From positions 248,001-312,000 of the forward strand of contig CM000693.1 in NCBI GenBank assembly GCA_000149225.2: 64,000 bases of DNA. Reading direction: 5' to 3'. The notes beneath the pieces are model-generated. The model had not been told where the DNA came from and searched no databases. It worked only from the letters and a program-made list of their open reading frames with translations. Shown here one piece after another: positions 1-9,922 of the stretch. The first letter of the stretch is position 1; every line of letters begins with the position of its first letter. A program made the position numbers and the translations under genes. The DNA is from Lachancea kluyveri NRRL Y-12651. Lineage: Eukaryota; Ascomycota; Saccharomycetes; Saccharomycetales; Saccharomycetaceae.

Positions 1-903
1 TGGTAGGTCTAGAACAGCACGAACATGGGCTTCGAATTGGGAAGTGACGCAAGCATCGATTGTGTAATGACCAGAGTTATGTGGTCTTGGAGCGATTTCG
101 TTGATCAACAATTCACCGTTTTCCAAATAAAACATTTCTACACCAAAGATACCGCAGCCCGGGAAAGATTTGATGGCGTTTTCAGCTAGCAGCTTGGCCT
201 TCAGCTGGATGGAGTCTGGAACTCTGGCTGGGGCGTAGCACAGATGACATATATTGTCTTGATGGATGGTTTCAACGGTTGGATAAGAGTAGACTCTACC
301 GTCTATGGAACGGACAATCATGACAGCCAACTCCTTGACAAAGGGAGCCCACTTTTCGGCGTACAGTGGACGGTCACTTAAGACTTCTAGAGCTTCAGGG
401 ATGGAGTCTTTGGATTTAACAACAAAGTTACCTCTACCATCATAGGCCAGGGTTCTGGATTTCAACATGTATGGGTAGCCGAAAAGTTCACCAACGTTGC
501 TTAGAGATTCAACCGATGGGGTTTCGATGCTGACACTCTCAGCAACGGCAATGCCATTTTTGATCAAGTGTTCCTTCTGCGTATATTTGTCTTGAATCAA
601 TTCAATAGTCTCTGGAGCTGGATAGATTCTCAACTTTGGATTCTTGGCTTGCAAGCTCTTCAAAGTGGAGACGTCAACGTGTTCGATCTCGACTGTCAGG
701 ACGTCACATTTGGAAGCAATCTTCTCAATATCTTCAGGGTTTGCAAAGGAGCCATCAACATGTTCAGTCAAAGCGTTAATCTGTTTAGCTGGTGAGTTTG
801 GTGCATCAAGGATAATGGTTGTAACGTTCAATCTGTGAGCTGCTTCCACGATCATACGGCCTAGCTGGCCACCACCTAAGATACCAATAGTTCTAGAGTC
901 CAT
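1..903 (-). CDS. ADE2: Phosphoribosylaminoimidazole carboxylase, N-terminal part (cut by window edge)
   Basis: This is the first 301 codons of ADE2; the rest lies to the left of the window. The enzyme carboxylates aminoimidazole ribonucleotide in de novo purine synthesis and acts in the cytosol. The translation begins [17 protein letters not shown], the nucleotide-binding start of the PurK-type ATP-grasp half, and continues with [11 protein letters not shown] near residue 150 and [20 protein letters not shown], both typical of the ATP-grasp fold. The fungal enzyme is about 570 residues, so the C-terminal PurE-type half is missing only because of the window limit. The ATG at 901-903 matches the family start. 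It diverges from ARO10 across 1.1 kb. Identification is from recognised family sequence. Confidence 0.97.
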   Translation of the reverse strand, partial: MDSRTIGILGGGQLGRMIVEAAHRLNVTTIILDAPNSPAKQINALTEHVDGSFANPEDIEKIASKCDVLTVEIEHVDVSTLKSLQAKNPKLRIYPAPETIELIQDKYTQKEHLIKNGIAVAESVSIETPSVESLSNVGELFGYPYMLKSRTLAYDGRGNFVVKSKDSIPEALEVLSDRPLYAEKWAPFVKELAVMIVRSIDGRVYSYPTVETIHQDNICHLCYAPARVPDSIQLKAKLLAENAIKSFPGCGIFGVEMFYLENGELLINEIAPRPHNSGHYTIDACVTSQFEAHVRAVLDLP

Positions 904-1062
904 TGCGCTGATTTATACTTATTTGACCTGGATGTTCCGAGAAAAATGATTAAAGGAGAGACCTCGAAAAACGGATTTACAGTTATATAAGTACCTTTCT
1001 CAAAAGACGCTATTCTAACGGAGTTGATTCAACGGGTCTTTAATTTAAAAAGATTAACAACA

Positions 1063-1068
1063 GAGTCA
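1063..1068 (-). promoter_or_regulatory. Bas1/Gcn4-type TGACTC site upstream of ADE2
   Basis: The forward text GAGTCA is TGACTC on the ADE2 strand, about 160 bp before the ADE2 ATG. Yeast ADE promoters are activated by Bas1/Pho2 through TGACTC elements, so the position and sequence fit. A six-base match alone is weak evidence; the gene context supplies most of the support. Confidence 0.5.
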
Positions 1069-1098
1069 AGCGAGTCTACGTATAACATGATCATCAAG

Positions 1099-1190
1099 AA
1101 AAATAAAAAGTTGCTCTGCTCTCTAAGGAATTCGAACCCGGGACTGCTCCTGATATTTGAAGCCCATAAGGAGCACCACCCGTAATTAAG
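1099..1190 (-). other. tRNA-like B-box element with T-run (possible TFIIIC site or tRNA relic)
   Basis: On the minus strand the text at 1138-1127 reads GGTTCGAATTCC, very close to the RNA polymerase III B-box consensus GGTTCGANTCC. It is preceded by a 6-bp stem TGCTCC/GGAGCA and followed within 20-40 bases by two T5 runs (1109-1105 and 1103-1099) that could stop polymerase III. I could not fold a complete tRNA, because no 5' acceptor strand or A-box pairs with the 3' end. It may be a decayed tRNA gene or an extra-TFIIIC (ETC-like) site. Function is not established. Confidence 0.35.
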
Positions 1191-1722
1191 ATCAAAAACG
1201 ATACACGCCTCAAACGAAATGTGCTAAAATACGGATCCGGGAAGGAAAGGACAAAGATGAAAGAGAGTATTTGGGTCCAAGGGTTTCATGAATTTCTACT
1301 TAGAGCTAGATGAAAAGTGATATAACTATCTCCTAACTTTCTCAGCTGGTAGAATCGTAGAAATTCGAGAATATATTAAAAACGATACACGTAACGACAT
1401 ATAATCTGTTGTCTGGCTTTTGCCTCTTACAGCTCCTCCACGGTACCTAAATAGAAATCAAGGTTCAAGAATAGATATAGTGTCTCCACATGTCAAAAAA
1501 CAAAAAAAACAAAAACAGATAATAAAAAGACGGGGTTCCGAAAATAAAATAGAGTAAAAAGCCATCGACAAAGCAAGCACCTATAGGACAAACGTACAGT
1601 TCATAATACTATTTGCTAATAAAGATTTGGTACTCTCTGTGACTTCATTTTGTCGTCATCCTGTCAGTATGTTACCATCGTCATTACCACTTCAGTATTA
1701 ACCCAAAGCCCATCCTATTCGT

Positions 1723-1735
1723 CGGTAATTCGCGG
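1723..1735 (+). promoter_or_regulatory. Aro80-like CGG-N7-CGG site upstream of ARO10
   Basis: Two CGG triplets in direct orientation are spaced by seven bases with TAATTCG between them, resembling the Aro80 zinc-cluster site known from ARO9/ARO10 promoters. It lies 270 bp upstream of the ARO10 ATG. A TATA box (TATAAAAG) follows at 1909-1916. Assignment to Aro80 is inference from context. Confidence 0.4.
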
Positions 1736-1908
1736 AGGCGTCTGAATTTGCGCCAATAGCCGAACCCGCACTGTACAAACTGTCGCGCACTGTTAATATC
1801 GGACGTCACAAAATCAAAAGCCGCTGAAGGCAAAAGTATTATAGTTTTGAGGTCACAGAAGTTATGTAAGTCTTAGATCTTGTCTGCTCTCCAAGTTTTA
1901 GACGCTAA

Positions 1909-1916
1909 TATAAAAG
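1909..1916 (+). promoter_or_regulatory. TATA box of ARO10
   Basis: TATAAAAG lies 88 bp before the ARO10 ATG, a normal spacing for a yeast TATA-containing, strongly regulated promoter. Confidence 0.5.
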
Positions 1917-2003
1917 GCATACACATTTTGACATTAAAGTCCTGTACAAACATGGAAGGGTGCTACATCTAGAGTAAGAAAAAGTATAGTATATAACACA
2001 TAC

Positions 2004-3917
2004 ATGGCACCGGTGATTCATAGCACTGTTAACGCATTATCATTAAGGGATTTTTCTAGCCCTGTACACCAATTATCTTCCAAGAATGAAGTATGGATTC
2101 CGTTTGGTCAATATGTCTTTGAGCGTTTGATATCCGCAGGGACCAAGTCGGTGTTTGGTGTTCCGGGTGATTTCAACCTATCTTTGTTGGAACACATGTA
2201 CTCTAGAACCGTGCAAAGAAAAGACTTGAAATGGTTTGGCACCTGCAATGAGTTGAACGCAGCTTACGCTGCGGATGGTTACTCGCGTTATACCAACAAG
2301 ATCGGTTGTGTCATCACTACTTATGGAGTGGGCGAGTTATCAGCCATAAACGGTGTGGCAGGTGCCTTTGCCGAAAACGTCAAAGTATTGCACATTGTTG
2401 GTGTCACCCCGTCTAAGTTTAGAAACGATGAGACTTTTATTCACCACAACGTTCACCATTTGATTCCGGCTATGGATAATCCCAATTTCCGGGGCCCCAA
2501 CCACCGTTCGTACCACGACATGATCGACGGCAGAATATCATGTTCAACAGAGTTTGTTGACAACGTGGATCAAGCCTGTGATCAACTTGACAAAGTTGTC
2601 AACGATATTTATAAGTACTCTAAACCGGGATATATTTTCATTCCTGCTGATTTCGCGGATAAAATGGTCAACGCCCAAAACTTGATAACGACACCAACCA
2701 TAACCTTAGAAAATGTCATCTCTCAAGGTTTTAACCAAGAAGTGGTTGATTCCATGGCCACAAAAATTATCGATTTACTCTATAAAAGCAAAACGCCTGC
2801 TGTTATCGGTGACGTTTTGTGTGACAGATTCGGCTGTGTTAACGAAATTCGTAATTTTGTGAGGATCACAAAAATGTGGGCGTTTTCATCCTTTATGGGG
2901 AGATCTATCCTAGATGAATCGGAGCCTAATTTCCATGGTGTGTATAACGGAGCCGAGTCATCTCCTCACATTATTCAGGCTATCGGTAGCTGTGATTTGA
3001 TTTTACATTTTGGTGTATTGAAAAATGAAATTAACAACGGACATTATTCCTTTAGTTTCAATGCAAATGCCACTGAAGTTGAGTTACATTCAGATTATCT
3101 CAACTTTGTTGACTACAAATCTGGAAATGAAGTTCTTGTTAAGGGCGTCCATTTTGTCAGCGTCTTAAACAGGATTATACAACTTATCGATGTCACTAAA
3201 ATCAACTTGAAATACCCGGACTTGACTGTAAACCCTGAAATGGCAACGCCTGCAGGGATACATAGCCCAGAGTCTCAAATAACCCAAAAGTTTTTGCAAA
3301 ATGCAATGTCTGAATATTTGAGCCCTGGCGATGTTTTTGTAGTAGAGACTGGTTCTTTCCAATTTGTGGTGCGTGATTTCCAATTTCCCACGAATGTTAA
3401 ATACATTTCACAGGGATTTTACCTATCGATTGGCATGGCTCTCCCCTCTTGTTTAGGTATCGGTTGTGCCATGAAGGACTATCCAGGCTCCCATATTTGT
3501 GACGCCGGGGTGTCCACTCTAGATTACACTCCAAAGCTAATATTATGCGAAGGTGATGGTGCTGCTCAGATGACCATCCAGGAATTGACTTCTTTCTTGC
3601 GCTACCAGATTCCAGTAGAAATTTTTCTTTGGAATAATCATGGATACACGGTTGAAAGAGCGATCAGGGGTCCGACCCGGTCTTACAACGATATTATGGA
3701 GTGGAAGTGGACAAAATTATTAGAAGCCTTTGGAGATTTCGATGGCAGTATAAGCGAAGCCTGTAAAGTGAAAAACGTGGGTGAATTTAAAGATGTGGTC
3801 GGTAGTTTGAAACATTCCAAAGAGAGATCAAAGGTTCGGTTAATAGAAGTTATGTTAGGCATGATGGATATTCCAAAACAATTACTAGCAATGGCCAGCG
3901 CTTGTCAGCACGAATGA
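2004..3917 (+). CDS. ARO10: Phenylpyruvate / 2-keto acid decarboxylase (Aro10 type)
   Basis: The 637-residue protein belongs to the thiamine-diphosphate decarboxylase family and matches the length of S. cerevisiae Aro10 (about 635) rather than pyruvate decarboxylase (563). Aro10 decarboxylates phenylpyruvate and other 2-keto acids in the Ehrlich pathway to fusel alcohols. The catalytic glutamate is seen in NELNAAYAADGY (E83), the paired histidines at 147-148, and the ThDP motif GDG at 517 followed by NN at 544-545. The chromosome IV neighbour YRA1 of S. cerevisiae lies just beyond AFI1, supporting orthology. Regulation by aromatic amino acids is suggested by the upstream CGG pair. The ATG at 2004 is the first in frame. 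Confidence 0.93.
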   Translation: MAPVIHSTVNALSLRDFSSPVHQLSSKNEVWIPFGQYVFERLISAGTKSVFGVPGDFNLSLLEHMYSRTVQRKDLKWFGTCNELNAAYAADGYSRYTNKIGCVITTYGVGELSAINGVAGAFAENVKVLHIVGVTPSKFRNDETFIHHNVHHLIPAMDNPNFRGPNHRSYHDMIDGRISCSTEFVDNVDQACDQLDKVVNDIYKYSKPGYIFIPADFADKMVNAQNLITTPTITLENVISQGFNQEVVDSMATKIIDLLYKSKTPAVIGDVLCDRFGCVNEIRNFVRITKMWAFSSFMGRSILDESEPNFHGVYNGAESSPHIIQAIGSCDLILHFGVLKNEINNGHYSFSFNANATEVELHSDYLNFVDYKSGNEVLVKGVHFVSVLNRIIQLIDVTKINLKYPDLTVNPEMATPAGIHSPESQITQKFLQNAMSEYLSPGDVFVVETGSFQFVVRDFQFPTNVKYISQGFYLSIGMALPSCLGIGCAMKDYPGSHICDAGVSTLDYTPKLILCEGDGAAQMTIQELTSFLRYQIPVEIFLWNNHGYTVERAIRGPTRSYNDIMEWKWTKLLEAFGDFDGSISEACKVKNVGEFKDVVGSLKHSKERSKVRLIEVMLGMMDIPKQLLAMASACQHE

Positions 3918-4130
3918 AACGTACTATGAGTTGTGCGACAGAGCGAGAGGAAGGAATATATATAAAAAAAAAAAAAAAAAAAAAAAAAAAGAGAGAATTG
4001 AATCTGTGATTTCAAGGTCGTTGGAAATTGCCTACAAAAAGGTTCTGAAATAATACCTTTATGAGAGACCGAACAGATGGGTTTGCTTTGCAGTTTTACT
4101 AGATTGTAACGTTCAAATGTCCAATTATTT
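3918..4130. other. Convergent ARO10-AFI1 spacer with A27 tract
   Basis: A short convergent spacer that carries a 27-base uninterrupted A run at 3964-3990. No gene is seen. Confidence 0.6.
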
Positions 4131-6893
4131 TCAACTCGCGTTATGAGATATTTCGATCTTTTCCAGGGCATCCAAAATACTAGATTTCGTAACATCACTT
4201 CCTTCACTAGTAGCTGCCAGTTTTATATGTTCCTGTTGTTCAGAGATCATATTCAAATCATTCAATAAATCCTTTCTGCTTGGTGCCGTGTGATCTTGTT
4301 CCGAATCAAAAATGAAATCTATGCCGCTAGAAAAGTCTGTTCTGATAGGAGAAACGTTCATGTGTGATTCTATGAGCGGTGACCCAGGCGATGAGCTGTA
4401 CCGTTTTTGAGTGTCTTTATCCGTGGACGATGTATTCTCTTCTTTCTCTGGGCCAAAGTATTCATGTTTTAAAGTTTGATAGGCAATCAAAAATAATGGA
4501 TTCAACTTTTCATTCAGTAAAAGCTTTCCTATGTGATGTCTGTCGATTCTGTAGAGAATTTTAATTGACATTTTTCTTATCTTGGTTACTAAACTCGATA
4601 AATCACGGTCTCTGCCAGTCAACATGGTGATGTCATCTCTAACAGAATATTCCCCATCGTTGGTATCGTACATGTAGCTACCCTGTTCGGTATTATTTTC
4701 ATAGATACTGGAGATCATAGAAAGGCTTGAATCCGATTGGAAAGCAGTTTTCAATGGCTCGCCGTTTGCCCGGCTATGGTGCCCAAGAAGGTCTGGAGGA
4801 CCCATTTCCATAATGTTCTCTTCAGCTTCCATAAATGGATTCAGCAAAAGCGGCATGGTCAATAGATTAAAGCTTTTCCTCAAGTTGAAAATGTCTATAA
4901 CATTAGAAGCCCTTGTGGTTGAACTATCCAAAGATTGTGTATTCTGTCCAATAAGACTAACTCCATTTCTAAGGTCTACGTTTGTGAAATCCGTTGTCGT
5001 AAGATCGGCACTTTCAAACATGTAGAATGACGGTACATTCAGGCAAACATTTAAGAATTTCCCCATGTTAATTTTATTCACCGAAATAAACTTGTAAATT
5101 TTTTTCAAAGCTGAAAACACTTCCTTAAGAAGATGTCTTCTATGGTCTGCACTTTTCGGTACACCCTTGTTGCTATAGAAAAAAAGTTGATCCAAATGCC
5201 TTTCTAGGTCATACAAGACTCTTAAAACTTTCAAAATACTATACTCAAAAAATTCAGGAAAGACAATAAAATCCTTGTAGACAGCGATGTACTCATCTTT
5301 TAAAGTCATTTCCATTCTGGAATTGGGACTTGTTTCCAAATTTTTCAGGAGATTCATTAATTGAAGGAGGCTGGCCCTTTTAAACACGTTGAGAATTGTC
5401 TGGTTATCGTGCTGCTCTTCGACGAGGTGCATGATGAGCTTTAACATCAGTCCCATATGAGCACCACCGTGTGATAGGGTTCCAGACGACGTGCTTTCCC
5501 GTTGAAACATTTTCTTGAGTTTTATGTTTTTCAATAGCTCATCCTCGGCACCTGATGAATGTTCTGGCACAATCTGCGAGAGAAGAATGTCGGTGTCCAT
5601 GTCGTAATAAAAGTCCCATGCATCCCTTTGGCATTCAAAAATTGGATTCGAAACACCCACTATGGAAAAAAAGGGGCGCTGCTTTTTGGACGAAGCAAAC
5701 TCCTTACGGAAGTCATCAACCAGCGAAATGTCCATATAAGGGAATATGATAACCGATGAATTGTTAAAGTATTGGAAGTCAAAACACTTGATAAAGTTTG
5801 ACAACGAAATAACAAATTGGCATAACGTGTCCTTGCTTAATTTTGTAGAGTTTACGATTAATCTCCAACAGAACTGGCCCTGTTGTAGCTTCGAGACTTG
5901 AGGGATAAATTTAGTAAGAAACTTCAAGACATGGTCGTTGTAGTTGATGTCAATTTTGATGGGGTCGTAGTTGATCAGGTCTATTTGTAATGGAATTTTG
6001 GCCAAGAAGGCAGGTAAAACTTTCGGAGTGAATCTAGTAAATTGGTATTCTAAATAACGCCTTTTGAAATGTATTACGTTGCCAAAGCCATCTTGGCTGG
6101 GCAACTCATTGACCCTTAAGATGTTTCTCAAGGATTTGCCCTTTGGATCAAAGATATCTGCTATTATATCTTCGTTATTGATAGAGTTTAGAATGTTCTG
6201 CAAGACCACGTTCGAGTGTATCCTATTAACAAGTGACAAGTCCAGACTGTTGATCATGTTGAAGCAGTCTATAAGTATTTGAATGTCGCTGGAAGAACTC
6301 ATATACTGGATCAATGTCATCATAAGTAGTGGTTTGAAAATATGAAAGTTTTTCAACGTGGTGCCGATAGCAATAGACCTGATTATTGTACCACGCACAT
6401 CGGTGGCATCGGTTTTAGCCTTGACAACGTTTATGAAAAATAGAGGAGGTTCTTCACTTTTGAGCTCCCGCTTGTTTTTGCCCTTTTCTGAAGAAACGTT
6501 TTCGTCCTCTTCCAAGATGGTACTGTTGTTAATAGTACCACTACCGTTAGACTGTGGACTCTCATCCAATGGGAAGATCTTGTGGCTCTGTGTGAGTTTA
6601 TCCTTATAAAGGATGAAAACAGTAAAATCTGGTTTCCCCGGTGTCGATTCGATGTTGTTTGGTATCATCAAACTAGCCAAGTTTGAAGTGCCGTTCCCAT
6701 TCCCATTCCCATGTAGCCCCTTGAATCCGGGAATCGTCTTGGGATACTGGTGTTTGACTACTGGTCCGAGTTTATTATCGAATTCAGCAGAGACGATGTA
6801 TTGGGCATTATAGTGTCGGAGCGTGTGTTCCTCTTGGGTTTGCCGTATATGACCATGCAAGCCAGTCCTTATAGTGGAAGAGTGTCTTAACAT
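4131..6893 (-). CDS. AFI1: Afi1-type DENN-domain polarity protein
   Basis: The product is 920 residues from the ATG at 6893; the frame is open 12 codons further upstream but without another ATG. S. cerevisiae Afi1 (about 893 residues) interacts with the GTP-bound small GTPase Arf3 and localises to polarised growth sites at the plasma membrane. The N-terminal segment YIVSAEFDNKLGPVVKHQYP is the characteristic start of the Afi1/upstream DENN region, and the middle is a DENN-like fold. A short NGNGNG low-complexity insert follows near residue 60. Placement beside ADE2 matches S. cerevisiae YOR129C. Assignment rests on synteny plus recognised N-terminus. Confidence 0.88.
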   Translation of the reverse strand: MLRHSSTIRTGLHGHIRQTQEEHTLRHYNAQYIVSAEFDNKLGPVVKHQYPKTIPGFKGLHGNGNGNGTSNLASLMIPNNIESTPGKPDFTVFILYKDKLTQSHKIFPLDESPQSNGSGTINNSTILEEDENVSSEKGKNKRELKSEEPPLFFINVVKAKTDATDVRGTIIRSIAIGTTLKNFHIFKPLLMMTLIQYMSSSSDIQILIDCFNMINSLDLSLVNRIHSNVVLQNILNSINNEDIIADIFDPKGKSLRNILRVNELPSQDGFGNVIHFKRRYLEYQFTRFTPKVLPAFLAKIPLQIDLINYDPIKIDINYNDHVLKFLTKFIPQVSKLQQGQFCWRLIVNSTKLSKDTLCQFVISLSNFIKCFDFQYFNNSSVIIFPYMDISLVDDFRKEFASSKKQRPFFSIVGVSNPIFECQRDAWDFYYDMDTDILLSQIVPEHSSGAEDELLKNIKLKKMFQRESTSSGTLSHGGAHMGLMLKLIMHLVEEQHDNQTILNVFKRASLLQLMNLLKNLETSPNSRMEMTLKDEYIAVYKDFIVFPEFFEYSILKVLRVLYDLERHLDQLFFYSNKGVPKSADHRRHLLKEVFSALKKIYKFISVNKINMGKFLNVCLNVPSFYMFESADLTTTDFTNVDLRNGVSLIGQNTQSLDSSTTRASNVIDIFNLRKSFNLLTMPLLLNPFMEAEENIMEMGPPDLLGHHSRANGEPLKTAFQSDSSLSMISSIYENNTEQGSYMYDTNDGEYSVRDDITMLTGRDRDLSSLVTKIRKMSIKILYRIDRHHIGKLLLNEKLNPLFLIAYQTLKHEYFGPEKEENTSSTDKDTQKRYSSSPGSPLIESHMNVSPIRTDFSSGIDFIFDSEQDHTAPSRKDLLNDLNMISEQQEHIKLAATSEGSDVTKSSILDALEKIEISHNAS

Positions 6894-7932
6894 GGATATA
6901 TTAGGATATTGGGTACAAAGCTGCGACACTGAAATGTGTTGAGATTATCGAATGTGCTTTGAACCTCGGGTTTGAAAAGAAGTTGTTGAAGAGTTTTCCC
7001 AAGGAGAAGAATCGGATATTAGCAGATCGTGTACTACGAGAATGTTACCCGAACTTTGATCGACCACCGCGTGTCAAAAATTGTATATTTAAGCTTCGCG
7101 TAAAACTTCGAATGTGACACATTTCTGTTTAATAATCAGATTAGATAACACCTAGTTGCAAGTGCCAGGTAAAACGATACAGAGTGTTTCCACGTGGCTC
7201 TGATAGCAAAGATAAACTTTTTTTTCCCTCACAAAGTTCCATATTTAAGCATATCTAGTTATGGCGTATCCAACATGCGCCAAAGAATTGTGTGTCTAAT
7301 AAACTGGTAACCACGAAAAGGGTGTTTTGTCTCTAGTGAGATTGACATCCTGGTGGTACAGCCAGAGCGTTTCGGGCACTCGTCATGCCTGATGCAGCAT
7401 ATTCCTTGCAAACTTTTTGGTGCAAACTGTCATTAAAAAAGCCACTTGATATCTTGTTGGCACAGAGAATGTTGCTGCAGCCTTCATCCTTTTCAAATAC
7501 ATGGCTTTACTTACCATTCTACTAACTTTCACAATACAAATTCAGAATTTGTCTACCATCTCTAAACGAAACTAACTAGACTTCTTGTGTGTATCTATGA
7601 TCTAGAGCCTGTTGTGCTAGTAGATTAACCAGATTTATACCTTCAGGATGCCTGAGCAGTCCCTATTTGTTATCGGTATTCTCACATTTGGGCTCTTTGG
7701 GAGTTTTAGCTACAAAACGGGGCGAGATTTGTATCGTGTGTGGGTGTTGTCACCACACGAGAGCGAAAAAAATTTTTTTTTCGTCGCGGTATAAGAAGAA
7801 CGCGGATTCCTGAATTTGCCACCGTTCTTGAAAGCAAGAAGAAACCACTTGGGTGTACTCTGTTTAGCATATAAACCAAGAAAAAAAAAAAAGAAAAACT
7901 CTCCTGACTACTTTAAACCCCTCAAAACAACA
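6894..7932. other. AFI1-YRA1 divergent intergenic region
   Basis: About 1 kb without a recognisable gene. Near YRA1 it carries an A/T block of the AAAAATTTTT type around 7768-7780, common in front of ribosome-biogenesis and RNA-factor genes in yeast. I saw no tRNA or clear snoRNA boxes. Confidence 0.5.
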
Positions 7933-9338
7933 ATGTCTGCTAACTTGGATAAATCTTTGGACGAAATCATTGGTAGCAACAAGAAACCAATAAGAAGAGC
8001 TACTAGAGGTGGCCCAAAAAAGGTCTCTAAGCAAATTAACGGTAACCGTCGTCGCGGCCCAGCTCCAACCGGTCCTAAGAGAGGTGCTCCGATTAAGGCT
8101 GCCAGTTTGCTAGACGCTGCCTATTCTACCAAGGTCAACGTTGAAGGTTTGCCAAGAGATATAAAGCAAGATGCTGTTAAAGTATGTTTTTTTTCTCCAA
8201 ATGAACTGAAAGAGAAAAAAAAAAGCGATGTTTGTTGCCTGAAGAAAAGTTTTGAAAAGTCATTTTTTCTATTTGCCTTTATCTCATTCGATTTTTTTTC
8301 TCATACATGTCGAATCTTCTATTAGTACTCCGCTCTGTTCATGCATTTCATAGAGTGTTTTTTTGGCTGGGTGAACCATTATTGACGGATCAATGTCTGC
8401 TACTGTGTGTTGGTTTTTTTTATCTTTGAAGAGCAATTCGGTTTGTTATCTTCAGCGAGGGATTTTTGTCAGGAGTCTTTAAATTCTTTTCCATACACAC
8501 ACTAGCAGCTCTGTCTCTGGTTGTGCCTAATGAAATCCAATGGCTACTCTACTGTCTTAGCTGTTTCTTTTATGCTAAGGCAATTTGTTTGGTGAAATGA
8601 GATGAGGGAGACTATAATTTTAGTGCTGTGTTTTTCGAGCAGTACAGAAAAAAGAATTTCCTTTTTTTTTTTGGAACTCCCTTTCTACCAAATCTATCTG
8701 TGATATCATCTCTAGTCATGATGTCACCTTTTAGAACGATTCGATATGATGAGAAGAATTGCAGATGGTCCTGTGTCTTGTAGATGTACTTTCTACACGT
8801 GCAGCCCCATTTTGTCTATTTCGTTCTTTTCATACTGCTTCACACTTTTTTTTTTCTCTTTTGATTTTACCTAGTTTTCTTTGATGAACAACCTGGTTTT
8901 TGCTTTTATTTTTTTTTAAAATTGACACTAACATTTTTGCTATAGGAATTTTTTGCCTCTCAAGTCGGTGGTGTTCAAAGAGTTTTGTTAAGTTACAACG
9001 AAAGGGGATTGTCCACTGGTATGGCTATCATCACTTTTATTTCTCCTGATAAGGCTAAAAGGGCTGTTGAGAAATTTAACGGTGCCCCAATCGATGGCGG
9101 TAAGTCTAAGTTGAGATTAAACATGATTATCGATCCATCCAAGAAACCTTTGGCTGCAAGAATCACTCCATTGCCTGGCCAAAAGAGTAGACCTGTTGTT
9201 AAAGCTGCAAAGAAGAAAATTGCCGCTATTAAAGAGAAAAAGCAAGAGAAAAGGCCAAAGAAGGCTAAGCCAGAAAAGAAGAGCTTGGAACAGCTAGACC
9301 AGGAGATGGCAGACTACTTTGAAGAGAAGAAGGAGTAA
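7933..9338 (+). CDS. YRA1: Yra1 mRNA export factor (spliced; exons 7933-8181 and 8946-9338)
   Basis: Joining 7933-8181 to 8946-9338 gives a 213-residue REF/Aly-family protein (S. cerevisiae Yra1 is 226). Yra1 is a nuclear RNA-binding adaptor that loads Mex67-Mtr2 on mRNA. The N-terminal box LDKSLDEIIGSNKKP is the conserved REF-N motif, followed by an Arg/Gly-rich linker, an RRM starting at STKVNVEGLPRDIKQDAV and the RNP1-like GMAIITFI in exon 2, and a basic C-terminus ending with a second REF-C type box (LDQEMADYFEEKKE). Splicing is phase 0. The ATG at 7933 begins the REF-N box; an in-frame extension upstream is not needed. Synteny with YDR381W agrees. Confidence 0.96.
8182..8945 (+). other. 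YRA1 intron, 764 nt, with non-canonical branchpoint CACTAAC
   Basis: The intron starts with consensus GTATGT and ends TATAG. The best branch sequence is CACTAAC at 8926-8932, one base off the near-invariant yeast TACTAAC, and its branch A is only 14 nt from the 3' splice site. In S. cerevisiae the YRA1 intron is almost the same length (766 nt), interrupts the gene unusually late and also has a non-consensus branchpoint; this underlies autoregulation by inefficient splicing. The same design is visible here. Confidence 0.93.
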
Positions 9339-9610
9339 TTGATCAAGAGAGTTCTTTCAACTGGTATTTGACAGAAAACAAAGATCATCGTATGTAGTTC
9401 AAAGCTCTTCAAATTTTTTGTTGTCCTTTTTTTCAGAATTTGAGCGTGAACACGTTAGAAGCACTAGTATGTACTCTTATTTTAAAAAGGAAAAATTAAA
9501 CTGTATTATCGACTTACGAAAAGACAACCCGCTCTTTTTTTTGTATTTTCTTTTTACCTATTTACAAGTTTTCAATCGGCAATAAATAAGCAAGGTTACG
9601 AATTATTTGA

Positions 9611-9922
9611 TTACTTTTCGGATCTTCTATCCAAAAAGCCTAGCTTATCCCCTCTTTTCCTACTCAGATAGCTGAGACCAGCGCCCTCGAACTCACTTTT
9701 CCTTTCCTGGGAGCTGGCGTCAGAAGGTAATGGGAACCCAGGTTTAACCTGTGCCAAGTTTTCGTAATAATCAACGTCGCTCCTATTGGCAGGGGCATCG
9801 CGGGCATGAGGGTTGAACTTTGCATCTCTTCTTTCCCGTATAATGGACTTTACCAGTACAACGGATAAAACACCGAATACAGATAGATAAATAGCATTTT
9901 TGCTGTTTGGAGATATTGCCAT
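9611..9922 (-). CDS. COI1: Coi1-like small mitochondrial inner-membrane protein
   Basis: The 103-residue product has one N-terminal membrane segment (AIYLSVFGVLSVVLVKSII) followed by a charged tail with the motifs KPGFPLP, EFEGAG and SYLSRKRGDKLGFLDRR, which I recognise from S. cerevisiae YDR381C-A. That protein associates with respiratory-chain complexes in mitochondria. The ATG at 9922 places the membrane segment at the start; a longer frame with an earlier ATG at 9961 is open but adds unlikely residues. Its position next to YRA1 matches S. cerevisiae. Confidence 0.85.
   Translation of the reverse strand: MAISPNSKNAIYLSVFGVLSVVLVKSIIRERRDAKFNPHARDAPANRSDVDYYENLAQVKPGFPLPSDASSQERKSEFEGAGLSYLSRKRGDKLGFLDRRSEK

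Larger units (their letters stand above)
904..2003. other. ADE2-ARO10 divergent intergenic region
   Basis: This 1.1 kb region separates two divergent genes. It holds a Bas1/Gcn4-type site near ADE2, a tRNA-like B-box element around 1099-1190, an Aro80-like CGG pair and a TATA box in front of ARO10. I see no open reading frame resembling a known protein. Confidence 0.6.

Noticed and set aside
7380-7660. Possible C/D-box snoRNA words (TGATGC, CTGA) in the AFI1-YRA1 spacer
   Set aside because: Boxes are imperfect and lack the terminal stem and a convincing guide region.
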